Origin: Leptospira stimsonii
GTDB lineage: Bacteria > Spirochaetota > Leptospiria > Leptospirales > Leptospiraceae
Length of the DNA stretch: 64,000 nucleotides
Direction: 5' to 3'
NCBI RefSeq assembly: GCF_003545875.1
Contig: NZ_QHCS01000003.1
Location: 124,001 to 188,000 of the forward strand
Each line of letters begins with the position of its first letter. Within the stretch, counting starts at the first letter, position 1. Under the pieces are notes generated by a model that was not told where the DNA came from, did not search any database, and saw only the letters and a list, made by a program, of their open reading frames with translations. Of the stretch, positions 1 to 15,328 are shown one piece after another. A program made the position numbers and the translations under genes.

Positions 1-243
1 TTTATCTATGAGCAGGCCGCGGCGAGTTTGGTACAAACCACGGATTTGAAAAAGCAGATTCTCGAAGTGATCTATTGGATTCTTCCTCAGGAAGGAACGA
101 TTTTTTTCTTTTCGAGTTCTCTTCTTGCAAAGAGTCTTTCCCAGGTTCATTATTATGGGGAATACTCCTTGGCTCAGATTACTCTCTGGATTCTTCTCTC
201 TTTGGGACTTGGAAAAGTTGTTCTGGACAGGAAAGAACTTTGA
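1..243 (+). CDS. C-terminal part of a membrane protein, possibly an ABC-2 type permease
   Basis: The reading frame is open from the window edge to a TGA at 241-243, so only about the last 80 residues are seen. They include a hydrophobic stretch (IFFFSSSLLAKSL), an amphipathic linker and a final transmembrane segment (ITLWILLSLGLGKVVL) ending in a charged DRKEL tail. A tail of this form is common in ABC-2 export permeases, but no diagnostic motif is visible and other multi-pass membrane proteins remain possible. The true start lies outside the window. The next gene follows on the same strand after about 90 bases. Confidence 0.5.
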   Translation, partial: FIYEQAAASLVQTTDLKKQILEVIYWILPQEGTIFFFSSSLLAKSLSQVHYYGEYSLAQITLWILLSLGLGKVVLDRKEL

Positions 244-334
244 ACAAAAAGTACCGATTGACAATTCTCTAAAGAGTCATAATTCTACCTTGGGTTGACG
301 TTTTGTCGACTCGATTGGATTTTGGAAATCGGTA

Positions 335-1855
335 ATGAAGATTCAATGGTATCACTATGAAAAGGAAGGTTATTATCTTTCCGTTAAGAATCTCAACGTT
401 CCAATCGAATCGCTCAATCCTCTTTATCTCAGAATCACACATCTCAACCGAAACATAGATAAGATCATTAGTTTTCTTCTGGATCGTTATCTTCAATATC
501 TGGACATTACTTCTCTCCGGGAATGTATCTTTTCCATTTTAAGGGAAACGATCATGAACGCCGTAAAAGCGAATCAGAAGAGGGTGATCTTTCAGGAAGC
601 CGGTCTGGATATCAACGATCCGAAACAATACTCGATCGGAATGGAAAAGTTCAAATCGGAACTCATTTCTAAAAAAGATCTTTATACCGATCTTTTGGAA
701 GAGAAGGGTTTACACGTTTTGATTACGTTCGGATTTAATCAGAATAGTTTTTTATTAAAAGTCGCCAACAACGTAAGTATTCTTCCCGAAGAGGATCAAA
801 GAGTTCAGGAAAGAATTTCTAAAGCGCACACATACAACGATCTTTCCGAAGTTTTTGAAAATCACGGAGACGAATCCGAAGGCGCCGGGCTTGGTCTCGC
901 GATGTCCTTGTTAATGTTGAAAAACGAAGGGATCGAAGGGGATTCTTATCGAATCAAATCGGAAGAAGGCGTCACTTCCGCTTATATCAAGATTCCTTTC
1001 GGTTTTAAAAAGCGAAATATAAACCTTCAGAAAACTGGGGAAATTCTTTCCGAAGTCGATACACTTCCCACGTTTCCGGATAATATCAATCAGATCATGA
1101 GTCTGATTAACAAACCGGATTCTTCGATTCAGAGTATTACGGAACTCGTAGCGAGAGACGTTTCTCTTTCCACGAACATTCTGAAACTTGCAAACTCAGC
1201 GTCCTTCAGTCAAAGAGCGCGGGTTGAAAACTTGGAAGACTCGATCAAGGTGATCGGTTTGTCCGAGTTGAACAACATTCTTCTGAGTTTAGGAACCAAA
1301 AAAATCCTGGAAGAGCGTTATAAAGAATTCGAAGCGATCTGGGAAAGGTCGAGCCTGTCGGCATTTATCTGTAGAAGACTCGGTGAAAGAATGGAATGGA
1401 AAAAACAAACCATTACCGTTTTGGTTTGTGCCGCGCTCCTTCACGACGTTGGACGGGTGATTCTTCTTTCGCTCGAGCCGGAGATCTCATCGAAAATTAC
1501 GGAATTATTGGGGAACAGATCCTTTCCCTCTCCGTTGACTTTGGAAGAAGCCGCATTAGGAATTTCGCATACAACCTTAGGCGGAATGATTTGCGAAAAG
1601 TGGAATTTTTCGGATACGATTCGCGTTTCCGCTGAGATGCATCACCGGCCGCTTCTGGTTAAAAAAGAATTTCAGGATCCCGTTTTTACGATTTATCTTT
1701 CCGATATGATCATCGATACTTCGCAAGGTCTTGCGGATTATTCTTTGATTCAGACTTCGGTTCTTCAGCATTTCGGGTTTAAAAAAGAGGAAGAATTCTC
1801 CGAATTTACGAAGAGAATTTTACAGGAATATAAGGATTTTAATAAGAAGTCCTAA
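335..1855 (+). CDS. HDOD-domain signalling protein with an N-terminal histidine-kinase-like ATPase domain
   Basis: The protein has 506 residues. Residues about 60-225 resemble a GHKL/HATPase_c domain: an N-box-like ETIMNAVKAN (71-80), a VANNVS strand (143-148) and a G-box EGAGLGL (182-188). No dimerisation/phosphoacceptor His domain is visible before it. Residues about 235-430 form an HDOD domain beginning GEILSEVDTLPTFPDN, with a RDVSLSTNILKLANSASF segment and an intact-looking LLHDVGR. HDOD proteins act in bacterial signalling, and the paired ATPase fold suggests an anti-sigma- or GHKL-type switch, but the output is unknown. The ATG at 335 is preceded by a weak GGAAATCGG. The gene ends convergently with ksgA, overlapping by 4 bases. 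No signal peptide is visible, so it is probably cytoplasmic. Confidence 0.8.
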   Translation: MKIQWYHYEKEGYYLSVKNLNVPIESLNPLYLRITHLNRNIDKIISFLLDRYLQYLDITSLRECIFSILRETIMNAVKANQKRVIFQEAGLDINDPKQYSIGMEKFKSELISKKDLYTDLLEEKGLHVLITFGFNQNSFLLKVANNVSILPEEDQRVQERISKAHTYNDLSEVFENHGDESEGAGLGLAMSLLMLKNEGIEGDSYRIKSEEGVTSAYIKIPFGFKKRNINLQKTGEILSEVDTLPTFPDNINQIMSLINKPDSSIQSITELVARDVSLSTNILKLANSASFSQRARVENLEDSIKVIGLSELNNILLSLGTKKILEERYKEFEAIWERSSLSAFICRRLGERMEWKKQTITVLVCAALLHDVGRVILLSLEPEISSKITELLGNRSFPSPLTLEEAALGISHTTLGGMICEKWNFSDTIRVSAEMHHRPLLVKKEFQDPVFTIYLSDMIIDTSQGLADYSLIQTSVLQHFGFKKEEEFSEFTKRILQEYKDFNKKS

Positions 1856-2760
1856 GAATTCTTTCCTAACATTCTTTTTATGAAAACCGAAAGAAACGTA
1901 GCGGCTTCGTGAAAATCCTTCGGTTTTAATTCTTCCGGTCTTTTATCCGCGTCGATCTTTGCGTTTTCCAACGCTCCAAAACATTCCGCTCGAAACGATT
2001 CTTCCGAGAAATTCTTCGACGTTTGCACTTCGAGTGGAAGGGAAGTGATGGGTGCGTCCCGAAAAGAGGAAGTCAATTTTTTTCGTTTTCCCCAAAACGC
2101 CATTCTACAAAGACATTCAAGAGCGATAAATCCGAACTCGTCGCCAAACGCGGGTTTGGCTCTGAATTCCAAAACGGAAGAATCCACGTTCGGTCTTGGA
2201 TAAAAAGCTCCGGCTTTGATGTCTTTTTTGAGTTTCCAAATCCCGTAAGCGGATAAGTAGAATTGGATCGAAGAAGCTTCGTTCGAGATTCTTTTTGCAA
2301 ATTCCTTTTGTACGAGAAAGGTCGCGCCGATGAGACCTTTTAGATTTTTCACCGCGCTTAGGGTAAGTTCGGAGGAAATATAATAAGGAAGATTTCCGAA
2401 AAGATAAACCTTTTGATCCGCATACTCCGGAAGAAACCCGAGCGCGTCTCCTTCTCTGAGTTCAAACTCCGGAAGATATTCGCGCAACCAAGTCGCGTAA
2501 ACGGGATCGATTTCAAAAAGTGTGACCGGTTTGTGAAAATCCAAAAGACCGTGAGAGATCGCGCCCAAGCCAGGACCGATCTCTAAAATTCGATCGATGG
2601 ACGGAAGCAGATCTTGGCTCAAACCGGAGAGGATGATTTGGATCGCATTGGGATCGATGAGAAAATTCTGTCCCCATTTTTTAAGCGGAGCCGAAGACTT
2701 GGATTCCAGAAATTTCCGAATTTCAGAAACTTTTCGAAAGGGGTATTCTCTGGAGTTCAT
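1852..2760 (-). CDS. ksgA: 16S rRNA (adenine1518-N6/adenine1519-N6)-dimethyltransferase KsgA/RsmA
   Basis: The 302-residue protein matches the KsgA/Erm family. It has the entry motif KKWGQNFLIDPN, SAM motif I LEIGPGLGAIS, an acidic ribose-binding strand (TLFEIDP) and the catalytic NLPYYISS motif. In bacteria it dimethylates two adjacent adenines near the 3' end of 16S rRNA during 30S maturation. I chose the ATG at 2758-2760 because GGAGAAAG precedes it directly. An in-frame extension upstream to 2895 would only read through the comEC 3' end in another frame. It overlaps the comEC stop by 38 bases, so the two are probably co-transcribed and translationally coupled. The C-terminal domain is complete. 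Confidence 0.95.
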   Translation of the reverse strand: MNSREYPFRKVSEIRKFLESKSSAPLKKWGQNFLIDPNAIQIILSGLSQDLLPSIDRILEIGPGLGAISHGLLDFHKPVTLFEIDPVYATWLREYLPEFELREGDALGFLPEYADQKVYLFGNLPYYISSELTLSAVKNLKGLIGATFLVQKEFAKRISNEASSIQFYLSAYGIWKLKKDIKAGAFYPRPNVDSSVLEFRAKPAFGDEFGFIALECLCRMAFWGKRKKLTSSFRDAPITSLPLEVQTSKNFSEESFRAECFGALENAKIDADKRPEELKPKDFHEAATFLSVFIKRMLGKNS

Positions 2761-4675
2761 CTTTCTCCAGAAACACCCAACTCTCCGAAAGCCCAAGCAG
2801 TTTTCGATTTTGATTCCAGACTTCCGCGCGATCCTTGCTCCCGAACGGGGTTTCCAGAAGAATCCAGCCTTTTCCGAATCGTGTTTTCTGAACAAGGGAA
2901 GACAGAGAATCTTTTTTTGTATGAAAGAATAGAATCTTAGAATCGCTCGAGAGAGGAATTTCGCGTACCGGTTTCGACTTTTTGAGAGGAATCTTGCTTA
3001 CGAGATTCCAAAGATCGGCGTCCCGACCGGAATAGAGGAGCTCTGAAGGAAAAGATTCGCGGGAACAGAGGAATGCCCAACTCAAACAAGATTCGTCATC
3101 CACGAAGATTTTGTTTAGGTTTTTTCCGCCAAACGAATTGCAGAAGATACTCTTAGAAGTTCGAAAGGCATTTGCGATCTTCTTATTCGCGTATTTACAC
3201 TTTCCTGAGAAAAATAGGGAATCTCCGTTTCGAAGGAGAAAGAAGAATCGATTGTAAACGATACGATTTTCTTTTGGAAACAAATCGGGCGCCATATAGA
3301 GAAAAAAATGAATTCCAAAAACACAAAGAAAAAACAAGGAACAAAAAAAAGGATACGCTCTTTTAGAAATAGTTCTCTGTCTTGTTTGCGCGTTATATTT
3401 TAAATTGTGAATATTTAAGAATTCTGTTATTTCTTCTTCCTTCTTTTGGAATTTCTTTTCCGTCCAGTGTGCGAAAAAACAAACGAGAAAGGAAAGGAAG
3501 AGCCAGCCAAGAAGCCCGACCCAAAGAGCTTCCTCCATTTCTCTATAAAATCCGAGAGGTTTGGAAAGAGAATCGGAAAGATAAAAAAGAATTTGGATCA
3601 AAAATTCCGTAATCGACCAAGAAGATTCTATTAAGAATCGGATTCCCGTTTCGTGGAAGAGCAAAGAAAGATAAAGAATCGGAAGTAAAATCCCGGCTAA
3701 CGGAACCACTATGAGGTTGAGAAGTATCGATCCAAAGCTGAAGGCCCCGAAGGAAAAGAGTAAAACGGGCATCGTTCCCAAACCGGCCGAAAAGGAAACG
3801 ATCAGATTTTCCTTCAAAAAAGAGAGAATCGGATTCTCCTTGGAAAAAATTTTGAAAAGGATTTGTAAAGGATAGGAAAAGAAAAAGATTCCCGCTACGG
3901 CGCCAAAGGAGAGACAAAAAGAGACCGAGTGGAATCGAGGAGGATCCCAGATCCAAAGAATCCAAGCCGAAGAAAGAAGAAGATCTATCGGCCTAAGTTT
4001 TCGAAAGAAAAGTCCTTGGATTAAAAGTAATCCGGCGAAAATCCATGCCCTCGTAAGAGAAACGGGATATCCTAAAGCAGATAGATAAAGGAACCCGGTA
4101 AGAAGAGGAACGATCCTTGGCGTCGCATATCCGAGAATTGGAAAGAAGTTGAGAAGTCGAAATTGAACTCCCATTAAAATACCGAGGTGAAGGCCGGAAG
4201 CGGCAAAAAGATGTAAGATTCCTCCTTCCTTTGCTTTTTGTTTGAAGTCCCTGGAAAGTTGTTTCGCTTCCCCGAAGATAAGGCCGGATGCAATTCGGTT
4301 TGTATTCTTTTCCAGACCCGCTTCTTTGAGGTGACTTTGAATTCTTTCTCGGAATCGATCCTGAAAACGGACTTCGTTTTCTCCGAAGAGATTTTTCCGT
4401 GGAAATGAATAGGTTCGATTTTCCATATTTCTTTGGAACAGATCAGGATAAAGGCTCGTCGCCAAAATGAGAAAGAATATTCCAAAAATAATATATTCTG
4501 AAAATATAAAATATCTTCTAAGAAGAGTTCCGACTGAGATAAGAAGAATCGAGATTCCCGTCCAAAACAAGCCCGTTTGTGGAAAAATCCAATGGATGCA
4601 GATTCCGAGCAAGGTTCCGAAACAGAATTTCGAAAAGGAGGAGCAAGGTTGCCAATTGCGAAAATGTTTTCCCAT
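2723..4675 (-). CDS. comEC: ComEC/Rec2-family DNA-uptake channel protein lacking a recognisable beta-lactamase-like domain
   Basis: The protein has 650 residues and many transmembrane segments. An N-terminal hydrophobic pair is followed by a soluble segment. The Competence domain then carries a typical ASGLIFGEAKQLS and an HLFAASGLHLGILMG motif (about residues 128-168). About seven helices follow, up to roughly residue 470. The last 180 residues are soluble but contain no HxHxDH, the zinc motif of the metallo-beta-lactamase domain that closes many ComEC proteins. ComEC transports single-stranded DNA across the inner membrane in competent bacteria; whether this organism is competent is not shown here. 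The ATG at 4673-4675 fits. It precedes ksgA in an apparent operon. Confidence 0.85.
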   Translation of the reverse strand: MGKHFRNWQPCSSFSKFCFGTLLGICIHWIFPQTGLFWTGISILLISVGTLLRRYFIFSEYIIFGIFFLILATSLYPDLFQRNMENRTYSFPRKNLFGENEVRFQDRFRERIQSHLKEAGLEKNTNRIASGLIFGEAKQLSRDFKQKAKEGGILHLFAASGLHLGILMGVQFRLLNFFPILGYATPRIVPLLTGFLYLSALGYPVSLTRAWIFAGLLLIQGLFFRKLRPIDLLLSSAWILWIWDPPRFHSVSFCLSFGAVAGIFFFSYPLQILFKIFSKENPILSFLKENLIVSFSAGLGTMPVLLFSFGAFSFGSILLNLIVVPLAGILLPILYLSLLFHETGIRFLIESSWSITEFLIQILFYLSDSLSKPLGFYREMEEALWVGLLGWLFLSFLVCFFAHWTEKKFQKKEEEITEFLNIHNLKYNAQTRQRTISKRAYPFFCSLFFLCVFGIHFFLYMAPDLFPKENRIVYNRFFFLLRNGDSLFFSGKCKYANKKIANAFRTSKSIFCNSFGGKNLNKIFVDDESCLSWAFLCSRESFPSELLYSGRDADLWNLVSKIPLKKSKPVREIPLSSDSKILFFHTKKDSLSSLVQKTRFGKGWILLETPFGSKDRAEVWNQNRKLLGLSESWVFLEKDELQRIPLSKSF

Positions 4676-5150
4676 ACCCTAAACGGTTCCGAGAAGCTTT
4701 CGGGCGTGCGTTCGATCCTAATTATTTTTGGTTTTTAAATCCTGAGATTTTTAGAACGGGATTCGATTGAATGGTTTCCGGTCTAGGCGATCCCGAAAGA
4801 TTAGGCTTCGTCAAAACGGGATTTGGATTGTAGAAAAATCCGTCGTACCAACGACATTCATCCGTGAAAGCCGCGGTCCCCACCCTCATCGGGTGGTGGA
4901 GGCGGGTCCGCGGGAAAACTCGGGTGATTTTTCTCTATCAGAAAATACGAATTTTGCAAGTAGAAAACGTTTCTTGCAGGAGCTCCTACAATACGTCGGT
5001 CTTGGAAAAAACGTTTCCTTTCCAAAATTCTTCCTCAAATTTCGGAAGGTTTTTTTAGTCCTCAAAGGGAATCGGCGCGTTTTCAAGAATGGATTCGCGA
5101 AAGTGAGTCGGACACGATTCTTACGAATCAAAACCGGAATTTCGCAATGA
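4676..5150. other. Gene-free stretch between trpS and comEC holding a G+C-rich repeat
   Basis: No reading frame here looks like a gene; the frames that stay open change composition at the repeat. It contains repeat element A (4861-4990). The remainder holds no recognisable RNA gene. Both flanking genes run leftwards, so it should contain the comEC-ksgA promoter, but no convincing -35/-10 pair was identified. Confidence 0.6.
4861..4990 (+). repeat. Intergenic repeat element A (G+C-rich head, A+T-rich body, GGAGCTCC tail)
   Basis: The first 54 bases (4861-4914) match the reverse complement of 20509-20562 with a single mismatch. The body (CTCTATCAGAAAATACG, then ATTTTGCAAGTAGAAAACG) is closely similar to 17538-17580, and the element ends in GCAGGAGCTCCTACA, a degenerate form of the GGAACTCC motif. 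The head contains CCACCC-ATC-GGGTGG symmetry, so it may fold. No coding capacity is apparent. Confidence 0.8.
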
Positions 5151-6115
5151 TTAAAAACGATATATTCCCAGTTCTTTGCGAACCCGATCCAAAACGCCGG
5201 TGACGGTTTTTTGGGCCTTTTCCTTCCCTTTTTTGAGGGCGCTTTCGACAAAACTTGAGTCGGCTCCGATTCTTTCTCTTTCCTTCCGAAAAGGGGCAAA
5301 GTAGTCTAACGTGTCCTGAAGAAGTTGTTTTTTGAGATCTCCGTAGCCGGTTCCCGGATTAAGGAATTTTTCTCTTAGGGCTTGTTTATCTTTTTCATTT
5401 AAAAATAAAGAATGGATCGCATAGATATGACTTTTGTCCGGATCTTTCGTTTCGTCGACTCCGGCGGAGTCGGTCATGATAGACATTATAGATTTCTTAA
5501 GCTCTTTTTCTGAATCGAAAAAGTTGATCGTGTTTCCGTACGACTTAGACATTTTTTGTCCATCGGTTCCCGGCACAAGGGCGGTGGCATCGTCAATCTC
5601 CGGTTCCGGAATTTTAAAAACGTTCCCGACTTCTCTGTTGAAAACGGAGGCGATGTCCCTCGCGTATTCCAAGTGTTGTTTCTGATCCTTTCCCACTGGA
5701 ACACGATCTCCGTCGAAACCGAGGATATCGGCCGCCATCAGAACGGGATAAAAGAAAAGTCCGCCTCTCGGATGAAACCCTTTGGCCACCTTATCTTTAT
5801 AAGAATGTGCCAACTCCAAATGATTTACGGAAATAAAATGACTTAAGTACCAAGTCAGTTCCGTAACCTCCGCTACCGAAGACTGAAGCCAGAACGTGCA
5901 TTTTTCCGGATCGATTCCAAGTGCGAGAAAATCACAAACAGCATTGTAAGTGTTTTCTTTTTGTTTTTCTTTCGATGAGAATGTGGTTAAGGAATGTAAG
6001 TCTGCAACGAAACAATAAAGGTCGGTTGTGTTTTGGTATTCCTTGAGTTTTCGAATAACGGAGAAAAAATTTCCTAAATGAAGTTTTCCGGAGGGCTGGA
6101 CTCCTGTGAGAATCC

Positions 6116-6119
<4 letters not shown>
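5151..6119 (-). CDS. trpS: Tryptophanyl-tRNA synthetase
   Basis: This 322-residue class I aminoacyl-tRNA synthetase charges tRNA-Trp with tryptophan using ATP. It opens with RILTGVQPSGKLHLGN, containing the HIGH-like signature in its PSGKLHLGN form. It carries DLHSLTTF, the tryptophan-pocket region (HPRGGLFFYPVLMAADIL) and the KMSKS loop in GQKMSKSYGNTI. Length is normal for bacterial TrpS. The ATG at 6117-6119 overlaps the stop of the upstream 610-residue gene by 4 bases, implying translational coupling in the operon that begins with etfB or lolA. No T-box-like leader is visible. Confidence 0.96.
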
Positions 6120-7948
<1,829 letters not shown>

Positions 7949-7952
7949 AAGA

Positions 7953-9599
<1,647 letters not shown>

Positions 9600-9610
9600 G
9601 GGTGTTCTCC

Positions 9611-10373
<763 letters not shown>

Positions 10374-10406
10374 AAATGGGTACTCCAAAAAAAATTAGTG
10401 CTGTTA

Positions 10407-10423
10407 ACACAAAAATCTTGTGT
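10407..10423 (-). promoter_or_regulatory. Inverted repeat in the etfBA leader
   Basis: ACACAA-AAATC-TTGTGT, with 6-base arms and a 5-base centre, lies 35 bases upstream of the etfB start. It could be an operator for a fatty-acid-responsive repressor or a small leader hairpin. No specific regulator can be named from the sequence. Confidence 0.35.
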
Positions 10424-10455
10424 CTATGTAGTGCAAACCACTTTTTTAAGCAAGT

Positions 10456-10776
<321 letters not shown>

Positions 10777-10838
10777 GAAAGATTCTCTGTCGAGCTGTTT
10801 TAGTCGCAGGGAAGAAGGATATTAGAGAAGAGGAACAC

Positions 10839-12724
<1,886 letters not shown>

Positions 12725-12756
12725 CCTTAGAGTTTTTTTCTCAGTTCGATAGAAAT

Positions 12757-12787
12757 TGACTCGTTGTGCGGAGAGTCAGACTTTTTT
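12757..12787 (+). terminator. Candidate intrinsic terminator after the O-methyltransferase
   Basis: TGACTC pairs with GAGTCA around a 10-base loop; the hairpin is followed by GAC and six T residues. It would end the acyl-CoA dehydrogenase/O-methyltransferase transcript. Confidence 0.55.
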
Positions 12788-12931
12788 ATCGTATGTTTTT
12801 GTTTGTTCGATTTTGAACTCTTAATGCAAACGATTTGAAGAGAGTAGTTTTCCTCTAAGGTCAAATGAAATTTACTTACCTATGCACAATTCCCTAAATA
12901 TGATTTTCTTATATTCGAGATCGATCCCATT

Positions 12932-13438
12932 TTAGTAACAAAACGAGTCTTTTCTGCAATCCGAAAGGTCTCGGAAACAAGTGTTTGGCTGATCCGTACA
13001 AGAGTAAGGCTGTGTTCCAGTGCAACCCGCAGAGATTCCGCTTGAATTACAACGACCTGATCCAAGAGTATTTTCCACTATCAAATCAAATTTGGCCGTT
13101 GCCTTTCCCGAATTTAGATTTACCGTATACGTTGTTCTTGTTTGCGACTGCGCAGGTGATCCTGATATTGAGCCCAGTCGACTATCGATGGAAATCGAAT
13201 TGGTTAAATTCGGTGAAATCGTTACGAGATCCGAATTTGACGGATTCGTAATCGTTGGTTTGAAAAAATTCGCCGTGCTCTTAACAAAAACAATTGTATT
13301 TGCACCGTACGTAATTGTTTGGTTCGTTAATGCTAACAACAAGAATAGGTTGGTAGTCTCGTCGTCCTTTGAATCATTTTTACATGACATTATAAGGAGC
13401 AACGAGGAGAGTAAGATGGTTGTTAGAAATTTATTCAT
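12932..13438 (-). CDS. Putative lipoprotein with an Ig-like domain and a Cys-rich tail
   Basis: The 168-residue protein has a lipoprotein signal peptide ending LLLIMSC (Cys about residue 19). A polar KNDSKDDETTN linker follows, then a beta-rich section with ISIDSRLGSISGSPAQSQTRTTYTVNLNS. This resembles the putative-Ig/cadherin-like repeats that pair 'Y-T-V' strands. The last 40 residues contain seven Cys, in a pattern suited to disulfides or metal binding. A good GAGGAAAC precedes the ATG at 13436-13438. It stands alone, flanked by non-coding DNA. Its function is unknown; surface exposure is plausible but unproven. Confidence 0.75.
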   Translation of the reverse strand: MNKFLTTILLSSLLLIMSCKNDSKDDETTNLFLLLALTNQTITYGANTIVFVKSTANFFKPTITNPSNSDLVTISPNLTNSISIDSRLGSISGSPAQSQTRTTYTVNLNSGKATAKFDLIVENTLGSGRCNSSGISAGCTGTQPYSCTDQPNTCFRDLSDCRKDSFCY

Positions 13439-14429
13439 GTTTCCTCATTTTTAATTTTCTATCCGAATACGAAAAGATACAGACAGAGGTAAATAAAAAA
13501 ATAATTTTCATCGAGTTTATATTATTTTACTTATAATAAAATATAAGTATTTTATAATAAACCATATTTTAATGAATAAGAGACGGATTGATTCTGTTTA
13601 TGGATGGGGCCTGTTGTTTTGGAATTTCGCTTATGGCTTATTTTGAATTTATCATTCATTTGCAAACTTGGGTTCTCGTATTAAAAAGAAATCCAAGGTT
13701 AATTTTGATAAGCGAAATCGTCTAAAGCGTCATTTCCCGATGGGTTTTTTTATTTTCTCTTGAAAAGAGTTCCATTCGAACTGCCGGAAACAGAAGGAAT
13801 AGCTGTAGGAACGGATGATTTTCGATATTTTCAATGGGTGTAAGTTTGAAAATGAAAGGGCGGACTCCCTTTTTTTCTAAATTCTCCAAAGACGAAGTGA
13901 TTCTCCTTTAGAAAATTCATTAAAATGGATTCGCTTCCAAAGATAGAGTAAAATTCGACTGCTTTTAAGCTTCCTACGTACATCTCGATCGTGTTGATTG
14001 TGTTAGAATCCAGATATTCGTTTTGGAACAGGTTCTCGGTTTTGACAAGAATCCGAAATCCGCTCCGTCTTAAAGGGAAGAAGTTGGATGTTTTAAGGTT
14101 CAACTCTTATTTCTTAAATTAGAAATATAAATATTAAAAAAACTTTATACGTTTATGTTTATTTTTTAATGAAACGATATGGTTTTTAAAAAAACGAGGA
14201 TTCCGGAATTCGATGTGAAAGTTTTGCGATACGGAATTTCTTTTTTTTTGGTCAGTATCGAATTTCGTAATTTCCAAGCATTAGAATGTATCCTTAGATG
14301 CGTTCGAATCCGCCCTAATCTTCCTGGCATAAAGTCGGATTGGTGAACTCTTAAGAAATACACTTTGAATCCCGTCCAGGACCTGAATCAAAACCCCAAA
14401 AAAGGAACGAGGAGCTCTTTATCTTATGA
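13439..14429. other. Gene-poor A+T-rich stretch
   Basis: No convincing gene is present. There is an A+T-rich inverted repeat (TACTTATA-N6-TATAAGTA, 13528-13549) and low-complexity runs. A 90-codon frame at 13831-14103 (minus) lacks a ribosome binding site and recognisable content. The stretch borders the cyclase remnant, consistent with decaying sequence. Confidence 0.5.
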
Positions 14430-14945
14430 AATTCTAAAAAGTGAAATCGTAAGAATCATTCTCCTTTTTCTATTTTTTCCTTCACTTCGGTCTTGATCGC
14501 AACGGTATTTACAGTGTTTCGCGAAGTGATCCTAAAAGAGATCGGAGACGGATTCATGGTTGTTTTTGGTGCTCCGCTTTCGGGTGGATCGAAGGAGGTA
14601 AAGAATGCCATTGACGCTTCAATAGAAATTCTTCGGAAAATCGAATTTCTCAATCTGGAGGGTAATATACCCGAAACCAAGATCGGGATCGGATCCTGTT
14701 CCGGAGATGCGATGACGGGTAACGTAGATTCAGTGACTCGGAAAGAATATACGATTATCGGATACGTAGTGAATTCTGCATCCAAGGTCGAACAATTGAA
14801 TCAACAATTCTGTACTAAACTATTAGTCACCCAATCGGTTTATGAAGATATCAAAGATAAAATTCGAGGAAGGCATTCTTCTCCTATTTAAGTTATGGAT
14901 CGGGAGGTGCCGTTGACGCTTATAAGTCGGAGAATGTTTGAATCG
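14430..14945 (+). pseudogene. Remnant of a class III adenylate/guanylate cyclase
   Basis: The open part (14493-14891, 132 residues) reads ILKEIGDGFMVVFGAPLSGGSKEVKNAIDASIEILRKI in sections, then IGIGSCSGDAMTGNVDS and KEYTIIGYVVNSASKVEQLNQQF. This is the second half of a class III cyclase catalytic domain. The upstream half with the first metal-binding Asp is missing, and no proper start exists. Past the stop, another frame continues GGAVDAYKSENV, like a cyclase C-terminal tail. It has therefore lost its 5' part and gained a frameshift. Catalysis is not expected. The intact 7TM cyclase at 35520 is a different protein. Confidence 0.75.
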
Positions 14946-15290
14946 GTGAAACTAATCCGCGCAGGTTCGTTTCGAATCTTCGATTTACGAAACTCTTGAA
15001 TCAAAAGAATTTGGTCCTGCTCGATTCGTTGCTCTCAATGAATTTAAAATAAAAGCTGTGACTTGGTGAAAGGAGGCCTCCGATCGTCTCAGAATGCGCG
15101 AGCTGAAATTGTGGACCGATCCGCTAACGAAAACGAGAAAATGTTTTCCCGTTTAAGACAAAAGGATACATGAATGAAAATTTCGAGTGAAACGAGTCGT
15201 ATTCGGAAGAATTTCTTAGGAATAATGCGGCTTAAAAGTGGATGCAGAAATTCTAATATGCGATCCGAGCAGGTCCTAATTTGAGGAGAG
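14946..15290. other. Gene-free stretch
   Basis: I see no gene, RNA or repeat here. The sequence lies between the cyclase remnant and the terminator of the gene on the other strand, and may be further decayed coding DNA. Confidence 0.45.
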
Positions 15291-15323
15291 AAAAAAGGGG
15301 AATTTAACTCTACAAAATTCCCC
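15291..15323 (-). terminator. Strong intrinsic terminator
   Basis: Read leftwards, GGGGAATTT pairs perfectly with AAATTCCCC (9 base pairs, 9-base loop) and is followed by six T residues. It lies just past the stop of the coiled-coil gene at 15329. Confidence 0.85.
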
Positions 15324-15328
15324 GATTC

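Noticed and set aside
2761..2895. N-terminal extension of ksgA
   Set aside because: The extension is a different-frame reading of the comEC 3' end, has no homology to KsgA, and a good ribosome binding site sits before 2760.
13831..14103. 90-codon frame on the minus strand
   Set aside because: No family, no clear ribosome binding site and sited in decayed-looking DNA. It could be a real small gene, but nothing supports it.
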